Positions 7,917-15,577 of a stretch of 64,000 nucleotides of DNA are shown piece by piece. Every line of letters begins with the position of its first letter. Position 1 is the stretch's first letter. A model generated the notes under the pieces. It ran no database searches, was not told the DNA's origin, and saw only the letters and a program-made list of their open reading frames with translations. Source of the stretch: CAYUTA01 sp964447605 (lineage in GTDB: Bacteria; Bacillota; Clostridia; Christensenellales; CAG-138); contig CAYUTA010000004.1 of NCBI GenBank assembly GCA_964447605.1, forward strand, positions 1 through 64,000. The letters are read 5' to 3'. The position numbers were made by a program, and so were the translations under genes.

Positions 7917-10269
7917 GCACGCCCTCCACGGTCGGGATTGTAAGCAACGGTTCAGCCGCTTGCGGCGCGGCAGTCAGGGCCGCCTCCAGCACGCGGTCGA
8001 TGCCGTCTGCAAACACGATGTTCAGCTCGCTCTTCACCGCTTCGGGCACATCGTAGAGGTTCTCGCGGTTCTCCCTGGGAAGGACCACGGTGGTAAGTCC
8101 CGCACGCACGGCCGCGAGCAGCTTTTCGCGCAGCCCGCCGATGGGCAGCACGCGCCCGCGCAGCGTGATCTCGCCCGTCATGGCGACGTTTCCCCTGACC
8201 GGAATGCCGGACAGTGCGGAAACCAGCGCCGTAGCCATCGCCACGCCCGCGCTCGGGCCGTCCTTGGGCACGGCGCCCTCGGGCACATGGATGTGCACAT
8301 CCAGCTTCTCCAGGAAATCCGGCTCGATATCGAAACGCTCCGCATTGGCGCGCACATACGTCATGGCGGCGCGGGCGCTCTCCTGCATCACATCGCCCAG
8401 CTGGCCGGTCAACTGCAAATTGCCCTTACCGGGCACGGCGAACGCCTCGATCTCGAGGGTCTCTCCGCCCACCTGCGTCCACGCAAGCCCCGTAACCACG
8501 CCGACGGCGTCGCCGTGCGCGTCCGCATCGCGGCGGAACCTGCGCGGCCCGAGCCAGTCGGTTGTGCGCGCCTCCGTCAGCGTAATGCGCGCCCTGCCCT
8601 CGACGACCTCGCAGGCCGCCTTGCGGCAGACGGACGCCAGCACGCGTTCAAGCTCGCGCACGCCGGCCTCGCGGGTATAGCCCCCGATGAGCAGCGCCAT
8701 CATCGTGTCGGATACCTTGAGGTTCGACTTTTTCAGGCCATGCCGCGCCATCTGCCTGGGCAGCAGATGGCGCTTGGCAATCTCCATCTTTTCGCTGAAG
8801 AGGTAGCTCGGCACCTCAATGATCTCCATGCGGTCGCGCAGGGGTTTCGGGATCGGCTCCGCGTCGTTGGCAGTGGTGAGCAGCAGGCAGTGCGAAAGAT
8901 CGTATGGCAGCTCCAGAAAATGGTCGGAGAAGGCGTTGTTTTGCGCGCTGTCGAGCACCTCGAGCATCGCCGAAGCGGGATCGCCGCGCATGTCGCTGGT
9001 CAGCTTATCGATCTCGTCAAACAGCAGCACGGGGTTGATTGCGCCGGCCTTGCGCATGGCCGCAATGATGCGACCCGGCTGCGCGCCAATGTATGTGCGT
9101 CGATGGCCGCGGATCTCGGCCTCGTCATGCACGCCTCCAAGGCTCATGCGCGAGAAGTTGCGCCCCATCGCCTCCGCAATCGCACGCGCAATGGATGTTT
9201 TGCCCACGCCCGGAGGGCCGACAAGGCACAGAATCTGTCCCTGCGGGTTATCGGTGAGCCGTTGCACGGCCAGACTTTCGATGATGCGCTCCTTCACGCG
9301 CTCCATGCCGTAGTGATTCCGGTCGAGCGCCTCGCGCGCATGCGTCAAATCAAGGTTGTCCTCGGTCTGTTCCGTCCACGGCAGATCCAGGAGGCATTCG
9401 ATATACGACTGCGTCATGGGCGCTTCATGCGAGCCGTTGGGCAGCTCCGCAAAGCGGGCAATCTGTTTTTCCAGCACGGCGCGCACGTTGTCTGGCAGCG
9501 CCTTTTCCTCCATGCGCGCACGGTATTGGCCGACGATTTCATCCTCACCGTCGCCCAGTTCCTCGTGCACGGCCTTGAGCTGCTCGCGCAGCACAAATTC
9601 CTTTTGATTCTGCTCCATCGCCGCCTTGATCTTGCCTGCGATACGCGCGTCGATCTCCATGATGGTCAGCTCGTTTTCAATGAGCGTCAGCAGCGCCATG
9701 GCGCGCTCCTCCGCGTCGGCAAGCTCGAGCAGATGCTGCTTGTCGCTGAATTTGGACGCAACCTGCACGGAGAGTCCGTCCACAAAGCGCGAAAACTCAG
9801 GACGCGAAAGAATTTCGTCGCGCTGATCCTGCGTCAGGCGGTCGCGCTTTTCGGCATGCCTGGAGAACGCCTCCGTAAGCCGCCGGCGCAGCGCCTCGGC
9901 CGTGGCCTTATCCGGCTCGGTCTCCTCGAGATAGCGCGCCGTGGCCACAAAATGCGGCACGGTTTCCTCAAACGATTCAATTTCAGCGCGCGCCACGCCG
10001 GTCACCAGCAGGTGCACGGAGTCCCCCTGTATGCGGAACACCTGGCGGATGCGGCAGACCGTGCCCACGTTGTGGATATTGTTGGAATTGATATCCATCT
10101 GCTTGGGATTCTCCTGCGCGCTGAAAAAAGCCAGGCCATCGCCGGCAAGCACCGCCTCCATCGCAGAGAGCGACTTTTTGCGGCCGATATCACAATGTAA
10201 AATTTCACCCGGCAGCACGGTCAGGCCGCGCAGCGGGATGACGGGCAGGGTAATGCGGTTGGTTTCCAT
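7897..10269 (-). CDS. lon: ATP-dependent Lon protease
   Basis: Hexameric AAA+ protease that degrades misfolded and regulatory proteins. In the 790-residue product the N-terminal LAN domain opens with LPVIPLRG. The Walker A box GPPGVGKTS is near 348-356 and Walker B LLFDEIDK follows. The catalytic dyad is Ser673 (GPSAG) and Lys716 (REKLL), offset by six from the Escherichia coli residues. The ATG at 10269 follows AAAGGAGACG; the frame stays open upstream without support. It overlaps ysxC by 20 bp. It is transcribed from a promoter at 10375-10403 with a leader of about 100 bases. Confidence 0.96.
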   Translation of the reverse strand: METNRITLPVIPLRGLTVLPGEILHCDIGRKKSLSAMEAVLAGDGLAFFSAQENPKQMDINSNNIHNVGTVCRIRQVFRIQGDSVHLLVTGVARAEIESFEETVPHFVATARYLEETEPDKATAEALRRRLTEAFSRHAEKRDRLTQDQRDEILSRPEFSRFVDGLSVQVASKFSDKQHLLELADAEERAMALLTLIENELTIMEIDARIAGKIKAAMEQNQKEFVLREQLKAVHEELGDGEDEIVGQYRARMEEKALPDNVRAVLEKQIARFAELPNGSHEAPMTQSYIECLLDLPWTEQTEDNLDLTHAREALDRNHYGMERVKERIIESLAVQRLTDNPQGQILCLVGPPGVGKTSIARAIAEAMGRNFSRMSLGGVHDEAEIRGHRRTYIGAQPGRIIAAMRKAGAINPVLLFDEIDKLTSDMRGDPASAMLEVLDSAQNNAFSDHFLELPYDLSHCLLLTTANDAEPIPKPLRDRMEIIEVPSYLFSEKMEIAKRHLLPRQMARHGLKKSNLKVSDTMMALLIGGYTREAGVRELERVLASVCRKAACEVVEGRARITLTEARTTDWLGPRRFRRDADAHGDAVGVVTGLAWTQVGGETLEIEAFAVPGKGNLQLTGQLGDVMQESARAAMTYVRANAERFDIEPDFLEKLDVHIHVPEGAVPKDGPSAGVAMATALVSALSGIPVRGNVAMTGEITLRGRVLPIGGLREKLLAAVRAGLTTVVLPRENRENLYDVPEAVKSELNIVFADGIDRVLEAALTAAPQAAEPLLTIPTVEGVHATIRH

Positions 10270-10374
10270 AAATATCGTCTCCTTTAACAATTGCCGGGAG
10301 CAAACGCCCCCAAGCGGAGCGGACAAATCATTCCTCCCCACGGTGCGGACAGACCGCATCCATGATTGCTACAT

Positions 10375-10403
10375 ATTATAACGGGGAAACGGATTTTGTG
10401 CAA
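10375..10403 (-). promoter_or_regulatory. Sigma-A type promoter of lon
   Basis: On the minus strand TTGCAC (10403-10398), a 17 bp spacer, and a perfect TATAAT (10380-10375). I see no CtsR heptad or CIRCE repeat next to it. Confidence 0.65.
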
Positions 10404-10800
10404 TGGTAGCCGCAGCCAAACCTGCGACAATCCTGTGACAGCTGCGCGACAAAAATGTAAATATTATTGTTACATTAAGGGGGCGGGGATTTCAGGAAAA
10501 TCGGGAATCCCAAAGCAGTCCGCGTTGCGAACCGACGTTGCCGTCACATGCAATTATAAATATGTTCCAATGCCTGAAACATGCCGACGGCGTACGCAAA
10601 CAAGATGCGTACGCCGTCCGGCACTCGATAAAGCCCGCCGTGAGGCGCTTCCCTCTGCGCCCGCCGCGAAACCGGAGGGCAGACGGCTGAAACTGCTGCG
10701 GCAGGGAGCGTCCTGCGGAACCGCCGGAGCAATCGCAGCCCTTTTCCTTTCGCAGCGGCGGCAGGCTTGTCGCGCGGGCCGGGAGGGAACAGGGCGCGCG
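10404..10800. other. Intergenic region between lon promoter and lipoprotein gene
   Basis: About 400 bp without a convincing gene; open frames crossing it lack ribosome sites. It holds a perfect 12-bp-stem hairpin (GACGGCGTACGC at 10586-10597, partner at 10607-10618, 9-base loop). The hairpin has no T run on either side, so terminator function for the lipoprotein gene is uncertain. Confidence 0.5.
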
Positions 10801-11934
10801 TTACTCGCCCGCCTTCGCCACAGCCGAACGGACCGTGAACCAAAAGACCGGGTTTTCGACCGGTGGAATGTCTGCTTCCAGCAGCGGCGTACGCTCCGAG
10901 CCGCCGAGGAACGGGTTGTCTATCAGAACAAAATCCACGCCGCCATACGGCTCGCCGCCGCCAAGAAAGCCGCCGAGCGTAACGCAGTAGGTACCGTCTC
11001 CATTGTCCGTATAGCCGGTGATGCGCGTTTCCAGTTCGCCGGCGTCGGAAAGCGCCAGGAAATAGACGCCGCGCTCCGCATCGTAACGCAGGCTTTGCGC
11101 GCCCGGCGCGGCGGGCAGGTCGTTAAAGCGTTCCGTAAGCGCGCCCGCCCATTCGAGTAGCACCTGCTTGGGCACGACCCGGCTGTCCGCTTCAACGCAC
11201 GTGCGCGGGTCGCTGTCGCCCCAATTTACGCCCATGAGATACAGCGCCGTCCAGAAGCTCTCATAGTCGGCGCCATTCCACGCCTGGCCGCCGACCACGC
11301 CGATGGTGCGCGCAATGGAATCGAGAATGGGATGCATGGCCTGAATGCCGCTTTCAAGCGGCGCGGCCTGCATGGAGCCGGCGTCCGCCGCATCGCCGCT
11401 TTGGGTACCTGCGGTCTGTTCCGGCCGCGGACAGCTCCGCTCGGCAAGCTTCACGGCCAGTTCGCCGATTTCGTTGGCGGTTACGCTGTCGCCGGTGTAT
11501 AGGGTGTACTGTGCGGGCGGATAGGAAAACGTGGCCAGCGCGCCCTTGGCGCCGACGACGATGGTGCGCACCGTCACGGACGCGTACCAGTCCGCGCCGT
11601 CGGCTTCCAGGTTCAGCGCCGGCTCGTCAAAGGTCTCGTAGAAGCCGTCGATGGGTCCGTCCGTACAGGCCGCGCGGAAGGTGTACGCGCGCCCGCCGAG
11701 CATGAAGCCCACCTGCGCGATTTCATCGGCAAGGATAACGTACGCAACCGCTTCCGCACCTTCCGGCGCGTCGATCATAACCCCAAGCGGCTCAAACGCG
11801 GAGGGGCCGTCCACCGGCGTCAGGGGATTGGGCGCCGGCGGTTCTGTCGCGCGCGGCCAGGCCGGTATGGGCGCGCCGCATGCGGCCTGCGTCAGCAGCG
11901 CAAACGCAATCAGCAGCGAAAAAACAGGTTTCAT
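10801..11934 (-). CDS. Lipoprotein of unknown function
   Basis: A 377-residue protein with a lipoprotein signal peptide: MKPV start, hydrophobic core, and lipobox TQAAC with lipidated Cys19. A Pro-rich linker follows. The mature part has an N-terminal beta-rich domain (to about 190) and a C-terminal domain (about 230-377) with Trp- and Gly-rich stretches. I recognise no family. The ATG follows GAGGAGGAC. It is monocistronic, with no partner gene on its strand nearby. An envelope-attached binding or structural role is the most that can be said. Confidence 0.7.
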   Translation of the reverse strand: MKPVFSLLIAFALLTQAACGAPIPAWPRATEPPAPNPLTPVDGPSAFEPLGVMIDAPEGAEAVAYVILADEIAQVGFMLGGRAYTFRAACTDGPIDGFYETFDEPALNLEADGADWYASVTVRTIVVGAKGALATFSYPPAQYTLYTGDSVTANEIGELAVKLAERSCPRPEQTAGTQSGDAADAGSMQAAPLESGIQAMHPILDSIARTIGVVGGQAWNGADYESFWTALYLMGVNWGDSDPRTCVEADSRVVPKQVLLEWAGALTERFNDLPAAPGAQSLRYDAERGVYFLALSDAGELETRITGYTDNGDGTYCVTLGGFLGGGEPYGGVDFVLIDNPFLGGSERTPLLEADIPPVENPVFWFTVRSAVAKAGE

Positions 11935-12087
11935 TTTAGTCCTCCTCTGTGGTATCGTCCGATCTCGTTCCGTCCTGATTTTGATTATCATACCATATAT
12001 CACACCATGCATATGGGAAACATGTTGCATGCGGGTTTACGAATTACAGTCCTACAGGCTTGCCCCGGTGTTTTTTTTCGGTACTTG

Positions 12088-12116
12088 TTGCGTTTTTGCC
12101 GGCAATCCGGTATGAT
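12088..12116 (+). promoter_or_regulatory. Promoter of the 164-residue hypothetical gene
   Basis: TTGCGT (12088-12093), 17 bp spacer, TATGAT (12111-12116), 31 bases upstream of the ATG at 12148. Confidence 0.6.
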
Positions 12117-12147
12117 TTTATTAGATTGGCTGCAGAGGAGGCGCTTT

Positions 12148-12642
12148 ATGGGACTCTTTGACAAACTGACCGGGCGGGGGCTTGCGGGGCTGAAGGATAA
12201 GCTGGAGAAGGCGACCGGCGTTGATCTTGACGGAGCGCTTAATCGGTTGACGGGCGCTGCGGAGCAGGCCGTATCCCGCGGGGCTGCCGGGCCGGCCGGA
12301 CGAACTCCGATCAAAGCCGCCGCGCAGAGCGACGCCAACGCATATTTTGCCTCGATTCTGAGCGAAGCGTTTGCAGACTATGGCGTCAAAGCCGCCGTTG
12401 CGGCAAGCGAACTCGGCTTTGACGCGGCAACGCCCGCAAAGCCGTATGACTTTACGCTTACGCAGGACGGCGTTTGCCGCGGGGTCGTTATGCTCACCCC
12501 GCATAACCGCGATAACAACGCGGCGTTCAAAAACGCGAAAGCCGCCGCGCAGAAGGCGGGCGTGGCGTTCATCAACTTTTATACCCATTATCCCAACGAG
12601 CGAAATTATGTGATTTCCAGAATCCATAGCTTCCTCGGCTAA
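12148..12642 (+). CDS. Conserved-looking hypothetical protein
   Basis: A 164-residue protein starting MGLFDKLTG. Residues 1-45 are a charged amphipathic stretch; about 70-164 form a compact alpha/beta region ending in YVISRIHSFLG. There is no signal peptide or membrane segment. The C-terminal part (RGVVMLTPHNRDNN, then a helix, then VAFINFYTHYPNER) loosely suggests a nuclease-like or restriction-endonuclease-like fold, but I cannot assign it. The ATG follows GCAGAGGAGG and has its own promoter. It is directly upstream of the non-coding region preceding the reverse transcriptase. A shared function is possible but not shown. Confidence 0.7.
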   Translation: MGLFDKLTGRGLAGLKDKLEKATGVDLDGALNRLTGAAEQAVSRGAAGPAGRTPIKAAAQSDANAYFASILSEAFADYGVKAAVAASELGFDAATPAKPYDFTLTQDGVCRGVVMLTPHNRDNNAAFKNAKAAAQKAGVAFINFYTHYPNERNYVISRIHSFLG

Positions 12643-12649
12643 CCACAGT

Positions 12650-12790
12650 AAAAAAGAGAGGGGAATACGGGGGTATCCCGCATCCGCGGCGGGGCGAAGC
12701 GGCGGCCAATCATGGTCTTGCGGATGGCCGGACGCCGTTCAGTCCTGTGTCAGCATCGCTGTCTTCAAAGCGCCTTCCCCTCTCTTTTTT
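12650..12790 (+). ncRNA. Structured element closed by a perfect 16 bp inverted repeat
   Basis: AAAAAAGAGAGGGGAA at 12650-12665 is perfectly complementary to 12775-12790, which ends in TTTTTT. Inside are a smaller hairpin (about 12662-12679) and a CATCCGC/GCGGATG pairing. The outer stem ending in six T looks like a transcription terminator with an unusually large, folded insert. It could end the upstream gene's transcript or be an independent RNA ahead of the reverse transcriptase. Transcription is inferred only. Confidence 0.45.
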
Positions 12791-12825
12791 ATACCGGAAT
12801 CGGGCGTGCCCGGCGTTTGTCTGAA

Positions 12826-13044
12826 CAATGTAATCCGAACCCGCCGAAAGCGGCTCCCATTGACGGATTGCTGTGTCGTCATCGGTCGGCATAGCCCCGC
12901 TACCCCCTTCTTCCGCGCACTTCATCCAAAAATGGAGCTGTTTTCAGCCTGAAAGCCTTCAAAGGCGCAACGCTTTGCGATGCGGCAACCGCGGTGCGCG
13001 GGCGCCAGCGGCGCGCTTTCGAAAACCGGGTTCGGATTACATTG
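12826..13044 (+). ncRNA. Candidate structured RNA upstream of the reverse transcriptase
   Basis: The 18 bases at 12826-12843 (CAATGTAATCCGAACCCG) are perfectly complementary to 13027-13044. A second stem of 7 bp (12846-12852 with 13014-13020) continues inward across a small internal loop. Between them are short hairpins: TGACG/CGTCA at 12861-12881, TCCA/TGGA and GCTG/CAGC near 12925-12948, GCCTT/AAGGC near 12955-12966, and CGCAA/TTGCG near 12967-12980. The 3' arm ends 15 bases before the ribosome site of the reverse transcriptase. Layout and size (219 bases) resemble the template RNAs of retrons and some defence reverse transcriptases; that role is inference. Confidence 0.5.
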
Positions 13045-13072
13045 CTCCAACCATGGACAGGGAGGAACCGCG

Positions 13073-14269
13073 CTGAGTATTCTGGATGAAATCAGGAAAA
13101 AGGAAACATGGTCCGCTTTTTTGGCCGACAGAACGCTAAAGCAGCGCCTGTCGCGCGAGGAGGCCATTTTTTTTGCATCGTTCATCGATTCGGGCGAATG
13201 TCTGACCGCGGCGGAGAACATCCGCTCCCTGTCGGTGGCTCAAAAGCGGCTGATCAACAAAAGCGGCACGGATAAGAAGCGCGTCGTCTACTCCTTTTCG
13301 CCCGGTGAAAACGCCGTGCTCAAGGTCATTGCGCACCTGTGCTACCGCTACGACCCCCACATGCCCGTAAACCTCTACTCGTTCCGCCGGGATATCTCCG
13401 CAAAGACGGCGATCCGCCGCATCGTCTCAGCGCGCGGCATTGACAGCATGTATGCTTATAAGCTGGATATTCGCGATTATTTCAACTCGATAGACCCGCG
13501 CCTGCTTCTTTCCGGGCTGCGCACGCTGCTCACGGACGATGCGCCGCTTTACGCGTTTTTTTACAATATGCTGACGGCCGATACGGCCATGTTTGACGGA
13601 ACGCTCGTTCACGAACAGCGCGGCGTGATGGCGGGCACGCCGACCTCGGCCTTTCTGGCAAACGTCTACCTTCTGCCCCTTGATCGCTATTTCGAGCGGC
13701 GCGGAACGCTCTACGCCCGCTACTCCGACGATATCATCCTGTTTGCCAATACGCCGGAAGAACTGTCTGCCGACCGGGCGGCCATCCGGCAGATGCTGGA
13801 AGAACACCGGCTGGAGATCAATGCGGAAAAGGAGGCGGTCGCCCTTCCGCACGAAACGTGGACATTCCTCGGCATTTCTTACACCAACGGCGCCGTTGAT
13901 CTGTCGGAGAATACCAAGCGCAAGCTGAAGGGAAAAATCCGGCGCAAGGCGCGGGCGCTGTACCGATGGAAGCTGCGCAAAGGGGGCAGCGACGAACGGG
14001 CGATACGCGCCTTTCTCCGTTCCATCAACCGCAAGCTGTATGAGCAGCCCGGCGACGCGCATCGTTTTTCATGGACCAGGTGGTTTTTTCCTCTGGTAAC
14101 GGTAGCGGACGGGCTCCATGAAATGGACGAATACCTGGTGCAGTACATGCGGTATGTGGCGTACGGCGGATTCGGCCGTTCCGGCTACCGCCTCCGGTAC
14201 GAAACGCTGAAGGGCTACGGCTTCCGCCCGCTGGTCGCTGCATATTACAGATATAAAAAGGAGCCGTAA
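13073..14269 (+). CDS. Stand-alone reverse transcriptase, non-retron motif set
   Basis: A single-domain reverse transcriptase of about 398 residues. Core motifs: YKLDIRDYFNSID (Asp132), AGTPTSAFLANVYL (187-200), ARYSDDIILFA with catalytic Asp219-Asp220, and FLGI (265-268), followed by a basic region (GKIRRKARAL). The retron VTG signature and group II QGxxxSP are missing, and no maturase or endonuclease domain follows. This points to an uncharacterised bacterial group related to defence-type enzymes. Start is unusual: the ribosome site AGGGAGG (13059-13065) is 7 nt before an in-frame CTG at 13073, which overlaps the stop of a seven-codon ATG frame (13053-13076). An in-frame ATG at 12980 lies within the candidate RNA. 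Function unknown; enzyme class is sure. Confidence 0.9.
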   Translation: MSILDEIRKKETWSAFLADRTLKQRLSREEAIFFASFIDSGECLTAAENIRSLSVAQKRLINKSGTDKKRVVYSFSPGENAVLKVIAHLCYRYDPHMPVNLYSFRRDISAKTAIRRIVSARGIDSMYAYKLDIRDYFNSIDPRLLLSGLRTLLTDDAPLYAFFYNMLTADTAMFDGTLVHEQRGVMAGTPTSAFLANVYLLPLDRYFERRGTLYARYSDDIILFANTPEELSADRAAIRQMLEEHRLEINAEKEAVALPHETWTFLGISYTNGAVDLSENTKRKLKGKIRRKARALYRWKLRKGGSDERAIRAFLRSINRKLYEQPGDAHRFSWTRWFFPLVTVADGLHEMDEYLVQYMRYVAYGGFGRSGYRLRYETLKGYGFRPLVAAYYRYKKEP

Positions 14270-14534
14270 GGAGGGAAATCGGGCGCGCCCGCGCTTACGC
14301 GGCGTGTATGCCCGGGGCGTAAAGCCTGATTCTTTATCGGAGGACGCGCTTCCATGTTTCCCTTGCCCCGCCATCGTTACGCAATGGTACGGCAGCCGCC
14401 GGTATGGCTGTTTTGCCATGTTGACCTATGGCGCGCGCCCTTCCTGCAATTCTTCCCGGGCCGGAATGGCCGGGCGACCCGATGCGGCCGGGTTTCGGCC
14501 GGCCGGCGTCCGCAACCAAATCGGCCGGGGCAGC
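14270..14534. other. Intergenic space after the reverse transcriptase
   Basis: About 265 bp of GC-rich DNA between the reverse transcriptase stop and the promoter of the next gene. Short GGCCGG-rich inverted segments occur near 14490-14530. I see no second open frame with a ribosome site, so the reverse transcriptase seems to have no protein partner downstream. Confidence 0.5.
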
Positions 14535-14563
14535 TTGAATGTTTTTTCGAAAGCATGTAAAAT
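14535..14563 (+). promoter_or_regulatory. Promoter of the lipid-kinase-like gene
   Basis: TTGAAT (14535-14540), 17 bp spacer, TAAAAT (14558-14563), 43 bases before the ATG at 14607. Confidence 0.6.
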
Positions 14564-14606
14564 ATGAATCAGCACATACATAGATATCATTGCGGGGGTA
14601 AGGGGC

Positions 14607-15506
14607 ATGTCGGGTTTGCATCTCATCTGGAATCCAATTGCAGGGAACGGGGCGGCGGTGAACGCGCACGCAAAGGTCGCGGCTGCGCTCGATTCGCGTG
14701 GAATTGCGTTCATCGATACAAAAAGCGCATATCCGGGGCATGTGACCGACCTGGCCAAAGCCGCGCTGGCCGCCGGATGCGAGCGGCTCCTTGTGCTCGG
14801 CGGGGACGGCACTGTGCGTGAGGCCGCGATGGCGCTCTATGGCACGGAGGTGCCCCTTGGCGTCATCCCCTCCGGCACGGGCAACGATATGTCCCGCCCG
14901 CTGTGCATCCCCGGCGACCCGGTGGCCGCGCTGGACGTCGCGCTCAACGGCACGCCGCGCAAAATGGACGCGGCGCTGGCCAACGACGAGCTGTTTTTTA
15001 ACGTTGCCGGCTTCGGGTTCGACGTGGATGTGCTCGATTATACGGAAATCTATAAAAGAAAGTACAAAAACGGCTCGCTGGCCTACCTGCATGGGCTTGT
15101 GCGCGCCATTGCGAGACGCAAAAACCGCTGGACCGCCATCACCTGGCCGGGCGGCAGCATGGAGAAAAACGTGCTCATCATTGCCGCGGGCAACGGCACC
15201 CACTTTGGCGGCGGCATGATGGTCACGCCGCAGGCCGACCCGTTTGACGGGCTGCTGGATATCTGCGTTGTGCACGATGTGAACCTGTATGCGCTGCTGA
15301 CGATGCTGCCGCGCTTTCTTTCCGGCAAGCACCTCGGCACAAAATACGTCACCTACTTCCGCGCCACGGAGCTGACCGCCGTATGCGAACCCGTTTCGCG
15401 CATTGACGTCGACGGCGAGGTGCTGCCGGGTACGCCGGTGACCTTCCGCGTTCTGCCGCAGGCGCTTTGGGTCATCGTCCCGGATTCTTTGGCATCCGGC
15501 CGGTGA
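14607..15506 (+). CDS. Diacylglycerol kinase family lipid kinase
   Basis: DAGK_cat-family enzyme, probably phosphorylating diacylglycerol or a related lipid at the membrane surface. The 299-residue protein has GGDGT (65-69) and PSGTGND (about 88-94), which bind ATP, followed by a beta-rich C-terminal domain with GGGMMVTP and the ending VDGE. This is the DgkB/YegS layout. The ATG follows GGGGGTAAGGGG and has its own promoter. It is alone on its transcript. Substrate cannot be told from sequence. Confidence 0.88.
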   Translation: MSGLHLIWNPIAGNGAAVNAHAKVAAALDSRGIAFIDTKSAYPGHVTDLAKAALAAGCERLLVLGGDGTVREAAMALYGTEVPLGVIPSGTGNDMSRPLCIPGDPVAALDVALNGTPRKMDAALANDELFFNVAGFGFDVDVLDYTEIYKRKYKNGSLAYLHGLVRAIARRKNRWTAITWPGGSMEKNVLIIAAGNGTHFGGGMMVTPQADPFDGLLDICVVHDVNLYALLTMLPRFLSGKHLGTKYVTYFRATELTAVCEPVSRIDVDGEVLPGTPVTFRVLPQALWVIVPDSLASGR

Positions 15507-15520
15507 CACAAATTGTTTGC

Positions 15521-15549
15521 TTTACATGCGGCCGGCCGGCTGGTAGACT
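15521..15549 (+). promoter_or_regulatory. Promoter of the membrane-anchored propeller-like gene
   Basis: TTTACA (15521-15526), a GC-rich 17 bp spacer containing GGCCGGCCGG, and TAGACT (15544-15549). Confidence 0.55.
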
Positions 15550-15577
15550 GAAACACAATCCTGACAATGGGAGACCT

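Noticed and set aside
7900..10200. Long plus-strand open frame antisense to lon
   Set aside because: 766 codons open only because of GC-rich codon structure of lon; the translation is Arg/His/Leu-rich and has no domain.
10366..11160. Plus-strand frame over the lipoprotein gene
   Set aside because: No ribosome site, Arg/Ala-rich translation, antisense to a gene with a clear lipobox.
12826..14269. Classical retron
   Set aside because: The layout fits, but the enzyme has FLG rather than the retron VTG motif and AGTPTS rather than QGAPTS, and I cannot identify a branching G next to the arm. I keep it as a retron-like arrangement only.
12643..14606. Diversity-generating retroelement
   Set aside because: No template/variable repeat pair, no Avd-like gene and no target protein with a C-type lectin end are visible.
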